Origin: RGIG4608 sp045637205
GTDB lineage: Bacteria > Bacillota > Clostridia > Oscillospirales > CAG-272
Direction: 5' to 3'
Length of the DNA stretch: 64,000 nucleotides
NCBI GenBank assembly: GCA_045637205.1
Contig: JAZTYY010000005.1
Coordinates: 19,965 to 83,964 of the forward strand
The notes below the pieces were generated by a model that saw nothing but the letters and a program-made list of their open reading frames with translations, made no database searches and was not told the origin of the DNA. A program made the translations under genes and the position numbers. Below are positions 28,446 through 36,215 of the stretch, piece after piece (position 1 is the first letter of the stretch; every line of letters starts with the position of its first letter).

Positions 28446-30061
28446 TTTACACTTTTAATTGCTTTTGAAATGGTATCAAAAAGATTTACTATACACTCCT
28501 CTGTTGATTCATAACCGCCCTGTGAGAATGCAGAGCCGAAGGGTCTTAAAAGAAGCTCCTTGTCTATCGCTCCGCCGTTTTTCTTATAGTGGGGCTCGAG
28601 TACTATATATCCGTTATAGTCATTTTTCAAAAGACCCGCAAGCTGACCGACGCAGTCAAGCTCTCCATTCCCCCACGCAGCACCCTGGGTTTCACCATCG
28701 GTTCTTACGGCATCCTTAAGATGAACGTGCAAAACGTGATTTTTTATATGCTCATATCCATCGGGATAAGCAATTTCTGTTTCACCGTAAAGGTTATTAC
28801 CGGGATCCCAAAGTGCACCGATATTATCACGGTCTACTTTTTTTAGTAAATGAGCAAGCTTTTCTCCGCTTGATGCATTAACGCTTGGCTCATTTTCAAT
28901 AGCCATATACATTCCGTTTTTACGCAATATATCCGAATATTCTCTGAGTTTAGCAACAAGGGCATCTTCGGAATAATCCGCATCCTTGAAATGTGTAAAA
29001 GCTCTTATCATCTTGCAGTTAAGCTTATTGGCAATTTCAACAGCGGAACGGAACTGTCCACCATCCTCTTCTCCCTGCTTGCACTTCAAAATTCCCGAAC
29101 AGATGCAAGAGATTTTAAGAGAATATTTTAATACTATCGAATTGATCTTATCTATCTGTTCGTTCGTAAGCTTTTCGGGAGCAGTTTCCCATACGCTTCT
29201 TATTTCAACCGCTTGCAATCCGTAATGTGATGCCAACCTACAAGCGATCTCAAAATCCTGACTGATTTCATCAGTAATTACAGAGGTTTGAAATATTGCC
29301 TTTGCTCCGCTGTCTGCATCAACGTACATAGTAGCATCATCGTGCAATCGCATTATGGTTGCAGGTACTGCCTCGTCTATCGGAGCATACATTGTTTTAA
29401 CCACCGCATTTGCCTTCGTGCTTGCAGGAACTGAGCAAACAAGCTTTTTCGCCGCGCACAATGCAGGCACTGTAAGTGTTACTGCGTGAGTGGGAACGTC
29501 GTCAATTTGAGCGAAACAACCATCGTTGACCTGCTGCTGACGGCACGTTTCATCAAGAGAAACCACCTTAACAAGTGCTTCGTCGTTGAAATCTGCAACG
29601 TGAGGGTCGTTAAATGCGATGTGCGCGTTTTCTCCGATTCCCATAAACACAATGTCCACAGGATACTTTTTTAATAGCTCGGAATACTCCTTGCAAATCG
29701 TTTCGGAGTCCTTAAACTCGCTAAGATAGTGAACTTCCTTAAACGGCAATTTTGAAAAGATTGCGTTGTTAAGAAAATTACCGAAACACTGAGGCGCGCT
29801 GCTGTCAAGTCCAACATATTCGTCCATATGGAATGCTCTTACACGAGTCCAATCTATTCCGGGATATTCAATTAAATATTTTAACGTTTCATTCTGGCTT
29901 GGTGCCGCCGCAAAAATTATGTTTACGTAATCTTTATTTTTTAATAGCTCGACTATAAACTCACCGCCGTCTTGAGCAGCAGCTCTGCCCATATCATCGC
30001 GAGTTGCATAAAAGTGAGTTTTTAAGTTGCCAACCACTATTTTTTTGACCATATTGTTCAT
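28442..30061 (-). CDS. Fusion: NagB-like deaminase + TIM-barrel sugar-phosphate isomerase/epimerase
   Basis: About 539 residues from the ATG at 30061, which follows AAGGTGG; a GTG five codons upstream is less likely. Residues 1-255 are NagB-like: MDEYVGL (D80, E81) and GIGENAHIAFND (141-152, H147), where the classical motif has Gly and Glu in place of Ala and Asp. Residues about 258-539 are an AP-endonuclease-2/xylose-isomerase-like barrel with candidate metal ligands E389 (IENEP), D419 (WDPGN), H447 (HVHLKD) and E489 (VLEPH). It is first in the long transcript. The barrel may epimerise a sugar phosphate made or used by the NagB half. Confidence 0.87.
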   Translation of the reverse strand: MNNMVKKIVVGNLKTHFYATRDDMGRAAAQDGGEFIVELLKNKDYVNIIFAAAPSQNETLKYLIEYPGIDWTRVRAFHMDEYVGLDSSAPQCFGNFLNNAIFSKLPFKEVHYLSEFKDSETICKEYSELLKKYPVDIVFMGIGENAHIAFNDPHVADFNDEALVKVVSLDETCRQQQVNDGCFAQIDDVPTHAVTLTVPALCAAKKLVCSVPASTKANAVVKTMYAPIDEAVPATIMRLHDDATMYVDADSGAKAIFQTSVITDEISQDFEIACRLASHYGLQAVEIRSVWETAPEKLTNEQIDKINSIVLKYSLKISCICSGILKCKQGEEDGGQFRSAVEIANKLNCKMIRAFTHFKDADYSEDALVAKLREYSDILRKNGMYMAIENEPSVNASSGEKLAHLLKKVDRDNIGALWDPGNNLYGETEIAYPDGYEHIKNHVLHVHLKDAVRTDGETQGAAWGNGELDCVGQLAGLLKNDYNGYIVLEPHYKKNGGAIDKELLLRPFGSAFSQGGYESTEECIVNLFDTISKAIKSVK

Positions 30062-30600
30062 TAAAACCACCTTCACTTTCCTTTACGAATTGAATTGTGA
30101 TACAAGAATACAACTATTCAACCTTATATTATCATTTTTCCCCATTAATATAAATAAAAAAAATAACTGACAATATTAAAAATATACATATGATTAAAAT
30201 TATTAAGTATTTTTTTGTGCATATTTAACAAATTTTCTTTAATTAAATGTACACTATTAACTAAGCACAAATTTGCATATATGTGTGAATTTGCAAAAGT
30301 ATATCGTTTTGTTGCCTACCTAATTATTATTTATTTGACTAAATAAATTTTTGCAAGGATTATATTAATTACTCGTTTCAACCGTTAATATCAAATATAT
30401 GGTTCTCGCATAATAACGCATTAAGAATAAAGCAAGTCCCTCTTCCAGGTCAATCCCAAAGCAACCTGCATAGCGAATAAAATTTATTTGTTAACAAGTT
30501 GTTAATAATGTTGTTTTCAGCAACATTTTTTAAATTCATATGATATAATATAATCGTAACAGAAATGGACTCGGTCCATTTTGTCCCCTCACATTAGAGG
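30062..30600. other. AT-rich intergenic region upstream of the glycan operon
   Basis: About 540 bp with no gene that I can support. On the minus strand, just upstream of the fusion gene, are three tandem 8-mers of the form TTGWATNN (30102-30122) that include GAATA-CAAC-TATTC, possibly a regulator site. A clear sigma-A promoter for the operon is not evident, though one must lie here. Nearer the recombinase there is an inverted repeat AATGGAC-TCG-GTCCATT (30564-30580) and a TATAAT-rich stretch at about 30544-30553. Confidence 0.5.
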
Positions 30601-30607
30601 GAGAAAT

Positions 30608-30690
30608 GCCCACATTAGGGCGCAAAGAAGAAATGCGAGGGCGCGCAAGCGCACCCCGCCGGCTTTCTTGCGTTTTAGTGTGGGCTTTTT
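30608..30690 (+). other. Long imperfect hairpin upstream of the recombinase
   Basis: Outer stem GCCCACA (30608-30614) pairs with TGTGGGC (30679-30685) and is followed by TTTTT. Inside, CGCAAAGAAG nearly pairs with CTTTCTTGCG, and GCGC-AA-GCGC forms the tip between GGG and CCC. It is GC-rich in an AT-rich setting. It could be a terminator or attenuator ahead of the recombinase, a recombination site, or a structured RNA; I cannot choose between them. Confidence 0.6.
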
Positions 30691-30754
30691 GCGTGGCTAT
30701 CTTTCATACTAATAAGGCAAGAAATATTAAAATCATTCAAATGGAGGTATTAGT

Positions 30755-32464
30755 ATGAATGGAAAGTTGAAAGCAGTTATCTATGCTCGTTTCTCTTGTA
30801 GCAAACAGAGAGAAGAAAGTATCGAAGGTCAGATCCGTGTGTGTACGGAGTACGCAAAGTATCATGATATAGAAATTGTCGGAACCTATATTGACAGGGC
30901 TGTATCAGGAAGAACAGATACCCGTCCCGAATTTGCCCGAATGATGAGGGACAGCACTTACAAGAGATTTAACCTTATTCTTGTTTGGAAGTTTGACAGA
31001 TTTGCCCGCAATCATTATGACTCGGCTCATCACAAATGGATGCTCAAAAACAGCAACGTAAAGGTTATATCCGCAACAGAGTATATCTTGCCCGGTCCGC
31101 AGGGTATTATGTTGGAATCACTGCATGACGCTTTAGCTGAAGTGTATTCTGCCACTCTTTCTGAAAACGTAAGGCGCGGAATGTCGGAAAATGCTCTGAA
31201 GGGGCTTTGGAACGGAGGATCGGTTCCTCTTGGTTACAGAGTAAATTCTGACCGAAAGCTTGAAATAGATCCCGAGTCTGCCCTTGTTGTGAAAGAGATA
31301 TATAAGCTGTATTCTGACGGAAGTACAATAATGGATATATTCAACTATCTCAACAAAATGCACATAACTCGTCCTAACGGTAAGGCACTAAGCTATAATG
31401 CAATCCGAAAGGTCTTAACCAACCGTATATATATCGGGGAGTACAATCATTCGGGAATAAAGATCGAAAACGCTATTGAACCCGTCGTTTCAGTTGAGAT
31501 ATTCGATGTTATTCAATCAAAATTGGCAAGGAATGCACGCGCCCCTGCCAGACACACCGCCAAAGAAGAGTATCTTCTCACAACAAAGCTTTTTTGCGGC
31601 AAATGCGGAGCAATGATGGTGGCTCAATCAGGCACAAGCAAAACAGGACGAATACACAAGTATTACGCTTGCACTCGTCAGAAGAAGCACCTATGCGATA
31701 AACGTATGCTACATAAGGATCAGATTGAAAACTTTGTAGTTCGCAAAACAATGGAAATGTTAACCCAACCGAAGATGATAGACAAGCTCTCTAAGATGCT
31801 TTTTGATCTTCAAAACGAAGAAAGTTCACTTCTTGCTTCATTGGAAAGACAATACAAAGAGAAAGAAAAAGAGATAAACAACCTGCTTAATGCAGTTCAA
31901 AAAGGTCTTGCTACTGATATACTATTAACTCGCTTGGATGAGCTTGCTAAGGAACGTGATGCCGTTGCGGAATCCATTACTAAAGAGGAGATAAAAACAC
32001 CAATCTTCACGCAGCAACAGTTTAAGGATGCGCTGAACCATTTTAAGAATATGGACATTAGCACCGACGAGGGCAAAAGAAAGATCATAGACGTATTTGT
32101 GAATGCTATATACGCCTATGATGACCACATCAAAATCATATACAACACCAACGGCCAAGAAGAAAGCGTTTTGCTTGATGAAATAAACAGTTCTACCTTG
32201 TTTTCATCCAGTTCACCAAAACAAAAAAGAGGAGTGCAAAAGCACTCCTTTTTTTGTTTTGCCGATGCGTACGCATCAGAGAATCAATCACTGCAACACT
32301 CGTGTTGCAGGATTGGGTTCGCAAATTCGACGAAAGAACGTTCCGTGCTAGCACAGGAACTTCTCGGCGAATTTAGTTCACGAGTAACACGAGTGAACCT
32401 TCCCGTACATCTATGTCACCACAAAAGTGGTGCTTTTTTCATTTTGTCGACACATATGTGTTGA
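30755..32464 (+). CDS. Large serine recombinase
   Basis: A 569-codon frame. The N-terminal resolvase domain has VIYARFSCSKQREESIEGQ with catalytic Ser14, and the Arg-rich GRTDTRPEF segment. A recombinase domain follows (about 160-265), then a zinc ribbon (CGKCG ... YYACTRQKKHLC, about 280-320) and a coiled coil (about 345-430). Family-like sequence ends near residue 480 (about 32195). The last ~90 codons run through a terminator and into the repeat array, so the true C-terminus is uncertain. GGAGG precedes the ATG. No cargo or other transfer gene is adjacent. Confidence 0.9.
   Translation: MNGKLKAVIYARFSCSKQREESIEGQIRVCTEYAKYHDIEIVGTYIDRAVSGRTDTRPEFARMMRDSTYKRFNLILVWKFDRFARNHYDSAHHKWMLKNSNVKVISATEYILPGPQGIMLESLHDALAEVYSATLSENVRRGMSENALKGLWNGGSVPLGYRVNSDRKLEIDPESALVVKEIYKLYSDGSTIMDIFNYLNKMHITRPNGKALSYNAIRKVLTNRIYIGEYNHSGIKIENAIEPVVSVEIFDVIQSKLARNARAPARHTAKEEYLLTTKLFCGKCGAMMVAQSGTSKTGRIHKYYACTRQKKHLCDKRMLHKDQIENFVVRKTMEMLTQPKMIDKLSKMLFDLQNEESSLLASLERQYKEKEKEINNLLNAVQKGLATDILLTRLDELAKERDAVAESITKEEIKTPIFTQQQFKDALNHFKNMDISTDEGKRKIIDVFVNAIYAYDDHIKIIYNTNGQEESVLLDEINSSTLFSSSSPKQKRGVQKHSFFCFADAYASENQSLQHSCCRIGFANSTKERSVLAQELLGEFSSRVTRVNLPVHLCHHKSGAFFILSTHMC
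32223..32256 (+). terminator. Terminator inside the 3' part of the recombinase frame
   Basis: Stem AGGAGTGC / GCACTCCT with loop AAAA and a run of seven T residues. It lies about 200 nt before the formal stop codon of the recombinase frame, which suggests that the downstream part of the frame is noncoding read-through or that the original stop has been lost. Confidence 0.8.
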
Positions 32465-32500
32465 ATCAAGCTATCTTTTTGCGAAGCAAAAAATTATGGG
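32310..32500 (+). repeat. 191-bp hairpin repeat, copy 1
   Basis: Begins GGATTGGGTTCGC and ends AAATTATGGG. It carries serial palindromes: GTTCC-GTGCTAGCAC-AGGAAC, GTTCAC...GTGAAC, CACCAC-AAAA-GTGGTG followed by six T residues (terminator-like), ACACATATGTGT and TTTTTGC-GAA-GCAAAAA. Copy 2 at 32584-32773 is identical except for one T fewer. Confidence 0.93.
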
Positions 32501-32503
32501 CAA

Positions 32504-32582
32504 GAATGCCTTAAGCATTCTTGGTTCTATTTCTCGCAATGCGAGAAATAGTATCTCGATTTCCGTACGGATTTTTTTATTC
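32504..32582 (+). repeat. Spacer with two further hairpins
   Basis: Between the two repeat copies lie the stems AAGAATGC...GCATTCTT and CTATTTCTCGC-AAT-GCGAGAAATAG, then CCGTACGG followed by a T run. They are of the same style as the flanking repeats, so the whole of 32223-32790 is one hairpin array. Confidence 0.75.
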
Positions 32583-32583
32583 G

Positions 32584-32773
32584 GGATTGGGTTCGCAAAT
32601 TCGACGAAAGAACGTTCCGTGCTAGCACAGGAACTTCTCGGCGAATTTAGTTCACGAGTAACACGAGTGAACCTTCCCGTACATCTATGTCACCACAAAA
32701 GTGGTGCTTTTTCATTTTGTCGACACATATGTGTTGAATCAAGCTATCTTTTTGCGAAGCAAAAAATTATGGG
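32584..32773 (+). repeat. 190-bp hairpin repeat, copy 2
   Basis: Same sequence as 32310-32500 with a one-base deletion in the T run after CACCACAAAAGTGGTG. Near-identity implies a recent duplication or ongoing conversion. It is followed directly by GGGGAGC-TTTC-GCTCCCC and seven T residues, another terminator-type hairpin. Confidence 0.93.
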
Positions 32774-32797
32774 GAGCTTTCGCTCCCCCCTTTTTTT
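32771..32797. terminator. Terminator hairpin at end of array
   Basis: Stem GGGGAGC with loop TTTC and GCTCCCC, then a run of T residues on the plus strand. On the minus strand it follows the small peptide gene and is succeeded by ATAATTTTTT, so it can act in both directions. Confidence 0.75.
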
Positions 32798-32798
32798 A

Positions 32799-32891
32799 TT
32801 ATCTACCGCAGCAGCAGGTGATAACAAGAAGCGCGATAAGAATAAGCCAAATATAGTCGTTGTCAAAAAGATTGCAAAGGCAGTTGTTCAT
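32799..32891 (-). CDS. 30-residue Cys-rich hydrophobic peptide
   Basis: A small frame with a good ribosome binding site (CGGAG, 7 nt before ATG). The peptide begins MNNCLCNLFDNDY, has one hydrophobic helix (WLILIALLVIT) and ends CCCGR. It resembles short membrane peptides with a Cys-rich tail common in spore-forming Clostridia, which are often linked to sporulation; that link is an impression, not a match I can verify. It stands alone between two terminator hairpins. Confidence 0.6.
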   Translation of the reverse strand: MNNCLCNLFDNDYIWLILIALLVITCCCGR

Positions 32892-32924
32892 AAATGCTCC
32901 GTTTCTGTTGCATGTGCAACTAAT

Positions 32925-32960
32925 GTGATATGAGTGGGTTTTTCCCCACTTGATATCATT
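32925..32960. other. Hairpin upstream of the small peptide gene
   Basis: GATATGAGTGGG and CCCACTTGATATC form a near-perfect inverted repeat about 35 nt upstream of the peptide start, preceded by the smaller GTTGCATGTGCAAC palindrome at 32907-32920. They may be the 5' leader structure or an operator of the peptide gene. Confidence 0.5.
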
Positions 32961-33046
32961 CTATGAAATAAAGCAAAATGTGTTAAATAAATTGGTGGTG
33001 TCAGTTGGTATAAAAATTTAAATGGATGCATAAGGAATATAATCCC

Positions 33047-33086
33047 CCCAAAAAAACAAAAAGGACTGATTTTTCAGTCCTTTTTT
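33047..33086 (-). terminator. Terminator of the SGNH-hprK-methyltransferase operon
   Basis: Stem AAGGACTGA / TCAGTCCTT at 33061-33082 with a loop of four T residues; on the minus strand it is followed by a T-rich run (A-rich on plus at 33047-33060). It overlaps the last codons of the methyltransferase gene. Confidence 0.8.
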
Positions 33087-33862
33087 GCTCTTGCAACGAT
33101 ATACCAGCGCTCGTCCGTATCGTTTATAGGCGTGAAATTAAAATCGGAATACATACCGATAAGCTCAAATCCATTGCTTTTAAGTGCATTTTCAATCTCT
33201 TCTCTTGAATAGCACCTCTCCACCTGAATTTCATCGCGTCGAGAATAGCCCTTGCTTCCCTCTTCCTTTTCAAACACAGTTAAGGAAAAGTCGCAAAGTT
33301 GACTTTCTTCGTCATAATAGTTTTGCCAAACGCAAAACGCATTGTTGCCACAATCCTCTTCCTCATAAACGTAGGTGTTTAAACCGTAAACGTTTTTGAA
33401 TTTGTGTGGTGTGTTAATATCAAATAAGAATAATCCGTCAGGATCAAGATAGTTGTGCACCAAAGAAAAGCACTTGTCAAGCTCTCCCTCTCCAACAAGG
33501 TAGTTCACACTGTCAAGACAGCAGGTGATTGCACCGACCGTGCCGTAAAGCTCAAATTCACGCATATCCTGAAGCAAAAACAACACAGAATGGGGCAAAT
33601 CAAGGTCATATTTACGGTCAAATGCTACGTTAAGCATATCCTCTGAGCCGTCAACACCAATCATGTCATATCCACGCTTTGCAAGCTCAAAGGTCATGCT
33701 ACCCGTGCCGCAAGCAAGATCGAGAACAAGCTCGGGGCGCTCTTTTAAGTACTTATCAAAGCACTCTTCAAAAAAATCAGCCCACGCGCTGTAATCTATA
33801 TGCGCATTTATATTGTCGTAAATAGTCGATATTGCACCGTAATTATCAAATTTTTTACTCAT
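33074..33862 (-). CDS. Class I SAM-dependent methyltransferase
   Basis: About 262 residues of the methyltransferase-11/25 type. Motif I is LVLDLACGTGSM, followed by GVDGSEDML (motif II acidic residue) and FLFDINTPHKF. The ATG at 33862 overlaps the end of hprK by 8 nt and matches the family N-terminus (KKFDNYGAISTIYD); a start 12 codons earlier is less likely. Clostridial relatives often sit after hprK, but the methyl acceptor is unknown. Confidence 0.88.
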   Translation of the reverse strand: MSKKFDNYGAISTIYDNINAHIDYSAWADFFEECFDKYLKERPELVLDLACGTGSMTFELAKRGYDMIGVDGSEDMLNVAFDRKYDLDLPHSVLFLLQDMREFELYGTVGAITCCLDSVNYLVGEGELDKCFSLVHNYLDPDGLFLFDINTPHKFKNVYGLNTYVYEEEDCGNNAFCVWQNYYDEESQLCDFSLTVFEKEEGSKGYSRRDEIQVERCYSREEIENALKSNGFELIGMYSDFNFTPINDTDERWYIVARAKKD

Positions 33863-34796
33863 TTTCAGCTCCAAATTGCTCCAAAAGCTGTTTTTCAAGC
33901 TCGGCAGCAGTATTATAACCCATCTTCTTTTGACGATGGTTCATAGCGGCAATTTCAAGAATAATCGGCAAGCTACGTCCGGGACGAACAGGTACTGTAA
34001 TCGAAGGAACGTCTATACCAAGAATGTTATAGGTTTGATCGTCAAGCCCAAATCTATCGTACATCTTACCCTCAATCCAAGGCTCAAGGTGAATAACAAG
34101 GTCGATTTTTTCGGTATCCTTTACGGCTCCCATACCGTAAAGACGGCGCACGTCGATAATACCAATTCCACGAAGCTCAACGTAGTGCTTTATAAGGGAT
34201 GGTGCGCTACCAACAAGAGTTTTTGCCGAAACGCGCTTGATTTCAACCGCGTCGTCAGCAATAAGACGGTGACCACGTTCAACAAGAGCAATAGCAGTTT
34301 CACTCTTACCGATTCCACTTTCGCCAAGAATCAACACACCTTCACCAAACACCTCAACCAAAACACCGTGCTGGGTAACTCTGTTGGCAAGGCTTGTGTT
34401 AAGGAAGGCAATAAGAGAAGCCATTGTGGGACTTGTCTTTTCTTTAGTTCTTAAAATTGGAACACCGTGCTTTTGAGCAGGCAAAAGTATTTCTTCACCA
34501 ACCTCAAAATTTGTTGTTATTACAACAGCAACGGGCTTTTTGGCAAAAAATGCTTCAAGACGTGCTTCTGCCAAATTCTTGCCGATTTCATACAAATACT
34601 GCATTTCGGCACGGCCGATAATTTGCATTCTTGTGGGCTCAAATACCGTAAAGAATCCTGCCAAAGCAAGACCGGGACGCATTACCTCCCTGTTCGTTAT
34701 TTTTATCTTTTCGGCAGGCACGGGCATATATACTTCTTCAAACTGAAGCTCTTTCATCAATTTGTCAAGTGTAATGGAATAAAGCTGAGTATTCAT
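33855..34796 (-). CDS. hprK: HPr(Ser) kinase/phosphorylase
   Basis: 313 residues. The P-loop GESGIGKS is at 158-165, and the HprK/P signature follows (ELRGIGIIDVRRLYG, then GAVKDTEKIDLVIHLEPW). It phosphorylates or dephosphorylates Ser46 of HPr in response to glycolytic state, controlling carbon catabolite repression with CcpA. Its presence predicts HPr/CcpA control in this organism, including of the glycan locus. It is co-transcribed after an SGNH gene and before a methyltransferase gene. Confidence 0.96.
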   Translation of the reverse strand: MNTQLYSITLDKLMKELQFEEVYMPVPAEKIKITNREVMRPGLALAGFFTVFEPTRMQIIGRAEMQYLYEIGKNLAEARLEAFFAKKPVAVVITTNFEVGEEILLPAQKHGVPILRTKEKTSPTMASLIAFLNTSLANRVTQHGVLVEVFGEGVLILGESGIGKSETAIALVERGHRLIADDAVEIKRVSAKTLVGSAPSLIKHYVELRGIGIIDVRRLYGMGAVKDTEKIDLVIHLEPWIEGKMYDRFGLDDQTYNILGIDVPSITVPVRPGRSLPIILEIAAMNHRQKKMGYNTAAELEKQLLEQFGAENE

Positions 34797-34806
34797 TTCC
34801 TTCTCC

Positions 34807-35559
34807 TTATTTATTAATCTTATTGGCTACCGTCTCGGCAATAGCTCTTGCACCGTCCGCATTGGGATGCACCTTATCCGAGCAAAACCACTCACTGTGG
34901 CCCGAAGTGATATCATAGATATCTATGCACTCATATTCGTTAAGCAATGCAAAGGTTTTAATTCTTGTGACTATTTCTTCAACAACTGCAGGCTGAATGT
35001 CAAAGCTGGTCTCCCCCTCGGTCTTACCACCCGAGAAAAATGCTCTTGGAGGAGTGCAAAGAATAATTCTCACGTCGGGATTATTCTCCCTATAGGTATC
35101 CAAAAGCGCCTCATATTCAGCTATAAAAGTTTCGGCATCAGTCCAGTTGTCAGGCTTTGAATCGTTTGTGCCAAGCATAAAAATAATAATGTCGGCATCA
35201 TATTCCAGACTCAATTTATATTGATCACTTTCGACGTAGGGCATATCACCCTCACTTGAAAGTGTTCTTCCGCTATGTCCAAAATTTTCAACGTGATATT
35301 CATCACCAAGAATATCTTGAAGCTGGGCAGGGTAATTGTTCTTTTGCCAATTGCTAACTCCGTGACCGTATGTAATACTGTCACCAACACAGGCAACCTT
35401 TATTTGCCCATCATTAGGCTCAGTATGATGATGAATACCCAAAAGTCCGTTAGTATATAAAACAACCAGCAAAATCGTTGTCAAAACAAATAGCATACAA
35501 ACGGCAATTAAAATTACTTTTGTCTTGTTTATATTTATCTTTTTAGTTATATTATTCAT
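34807..35559 (-). CDS. Membrane-anchored SGNH/GDSL hydrolase
   Basis: 250 residues. One N-terminal membrane helix (about 13-38) acts as signal anchor, followed by a His-rich linker and an extracellular SGNH domain: VACVGDSITYGHGV, the Gly block, LGTNDSKPDNW and the catalytic DKVHPNADGA. It is likely an esterase acting on wall polymers or external glycans. It is first in an operon with hprK, with a consensus promoter just upstream. Confidence 0.87.
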   Translation of the reverse strand: MNNITKKININKTKVILIAVCMLFVLTTILLVVLYTNGLLGIHHHTEPNDGQIKVACVGDSITYGHGVSNWQKNNYPAQLQDILGDEYHVENFGHSGRTLSSEGDMPYVESDQYKLSLEYDADIIIFMLGTNDSKPDNWTDAETFIAEYEALLDTYRENNPDVRIILCTPPRAFFSGGKTEGETSFDIQPAVVEEIVTRIKTFALLNEYECIDIYDITSGHSEWFCSDKVHPNADGARAIAETVANKINK

Positions 35560-35589
35560 TTTGACCTCTTATGATCATTTATTCATATC

Positions 35590-35618
35590 ATTTTATCACA
35601 TTTTATTGATATGTGTCA
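35590..35618 (-). promoter_or_regulatory. Sigma-A promoter for the SGNH-hprK operon
   Basis: On the minus strand, TTGACA (35618-35613) and TAAAAT (35595-35590) are separated by 17 bp, about 30 bp upstream of the SGNH gene start. Confidence 0.75.
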
Positions 35619-35679
35619 ATAGATAAATTTTATTTGTAGCTCCAATGCTCACAACTTATCCTTATTTTTAAAAAAACTC

Positions 35680-35707
35680 TTGACAAAATAAAAAAATATG
35701 TTATAAT
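35680..35707 (+). promoter_or_regulatory. Sigma-A promoter for rpsF-ssb-rpsR
   Basis: TTGACA (35680-35685) and TATAAT (35702-35707) with a 16-bp spacer, followed by a leader of about 90 nt before rpsF. Confidence 0.85.
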
Positions 35708-35713
35708 ACCATA

Positions 35714-35790
35714 TGATGCGGACGTATGCGTCCGTCTCTCTGTCGTGCAAAAATTTATTCAAGTGCACGAACTTAAAGTCCATAGGGAGG
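35714..35790 (+). ncRNA. Structured rpsF leader, possible S6:S18-binding motif
   Basis: Two hairpins: CGGACG-TATG-CGTCCG (35719-35734) and CGTGCA...TGCACG (35744-35749 with 35764-35769). Many bacteria regulate this operon by S6:S18 binding a leader with an exposed CCG. A CCG is present at 35732-35734, but here it lies in a stem, so the match to the known motif is weak. Confidence 0.4.
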
Positions 35791-35798
35791 TGTAAAAT

Positions 35799-36194
35799 AT
35801 GGAAAAGGTAATCAATACTTATGAAAACCTGTTCATCGTTAGTCTTGCAAACGGAGAAGCCGCTGCAAAAGAAACAGTGAACAAATTCACAACATTGATA
35901 GCTAACAACGCTGAAATCGTTGAGGTTGCTGAATGGGGCAAACGCCGCCTTGCATATCTCATCAATGACGAAAGCGAAGGTTACTACACTGTTGTAACTT
36001 TCAAAACAGCATCCGATTTCCCCGCTGAGCTTGACCGTTTGTTCAACATCGACGAAAACGTTATGAGAGCAATGACAATTAAGCTTGACACAAAGGCAAT
36101 CGAAAAGAACAACGCTGCTAAAAAGGCTCCTGTTGTTGAAGTTGCTGAGGAAGTAGTAGCTGAAGTTACTGAAACAGTAGCAGACGCTGAATAA
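35799..36194 (+). CDS. rpsF: 30S ribosomal protein S6
   Basis: 131 residues. The S6 core (about 1-95) is clear, with YENLFIVS at the N-terminus and WGKRRLAYLINDESEGYYT. An acidic, Val/Glu/Ala-rich tail of about 30 residues follows, longer than in many Firmicutes. GGGAGG precedes the ATG. It is first in the conserved rpsF-ssb-rpsR operon and is synthesised with its binding partner S18. Confidence 0.97.
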   Translation: MEKVINTYENLFIVSLANGEAAAKETVNKFTTLIANNAEIVEVAEWGKRRLAYLINDESEGYYTVVTFKTASDFPAELDRLFNIDENVMRAMTIKLDTKAIEKNNAAKKAPVVEVAEEVVAEVTETVADAE

Positions 36195-36215
36195 TTTGTT
36201 CGGAGGTAAGAAAAG

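Noticed and set aside
30130..30180. Sigma-A promoter for the glycan operon around TTGTCA on the minus strand
   Set aside because: Spacing to any -10-like hexamer is poor (15 or a weak match at 17 bp) in very AT-rich sequence, so I did not list it as a feature.
32427..32933. Open frame of 168 codons over repeat copy 2
   Set aside because: It consists of the translated hairpin array plus the antisense of the small peptide gene, has no ribosome binding site, and shares its sequence with the read-through tail of the recombinase.
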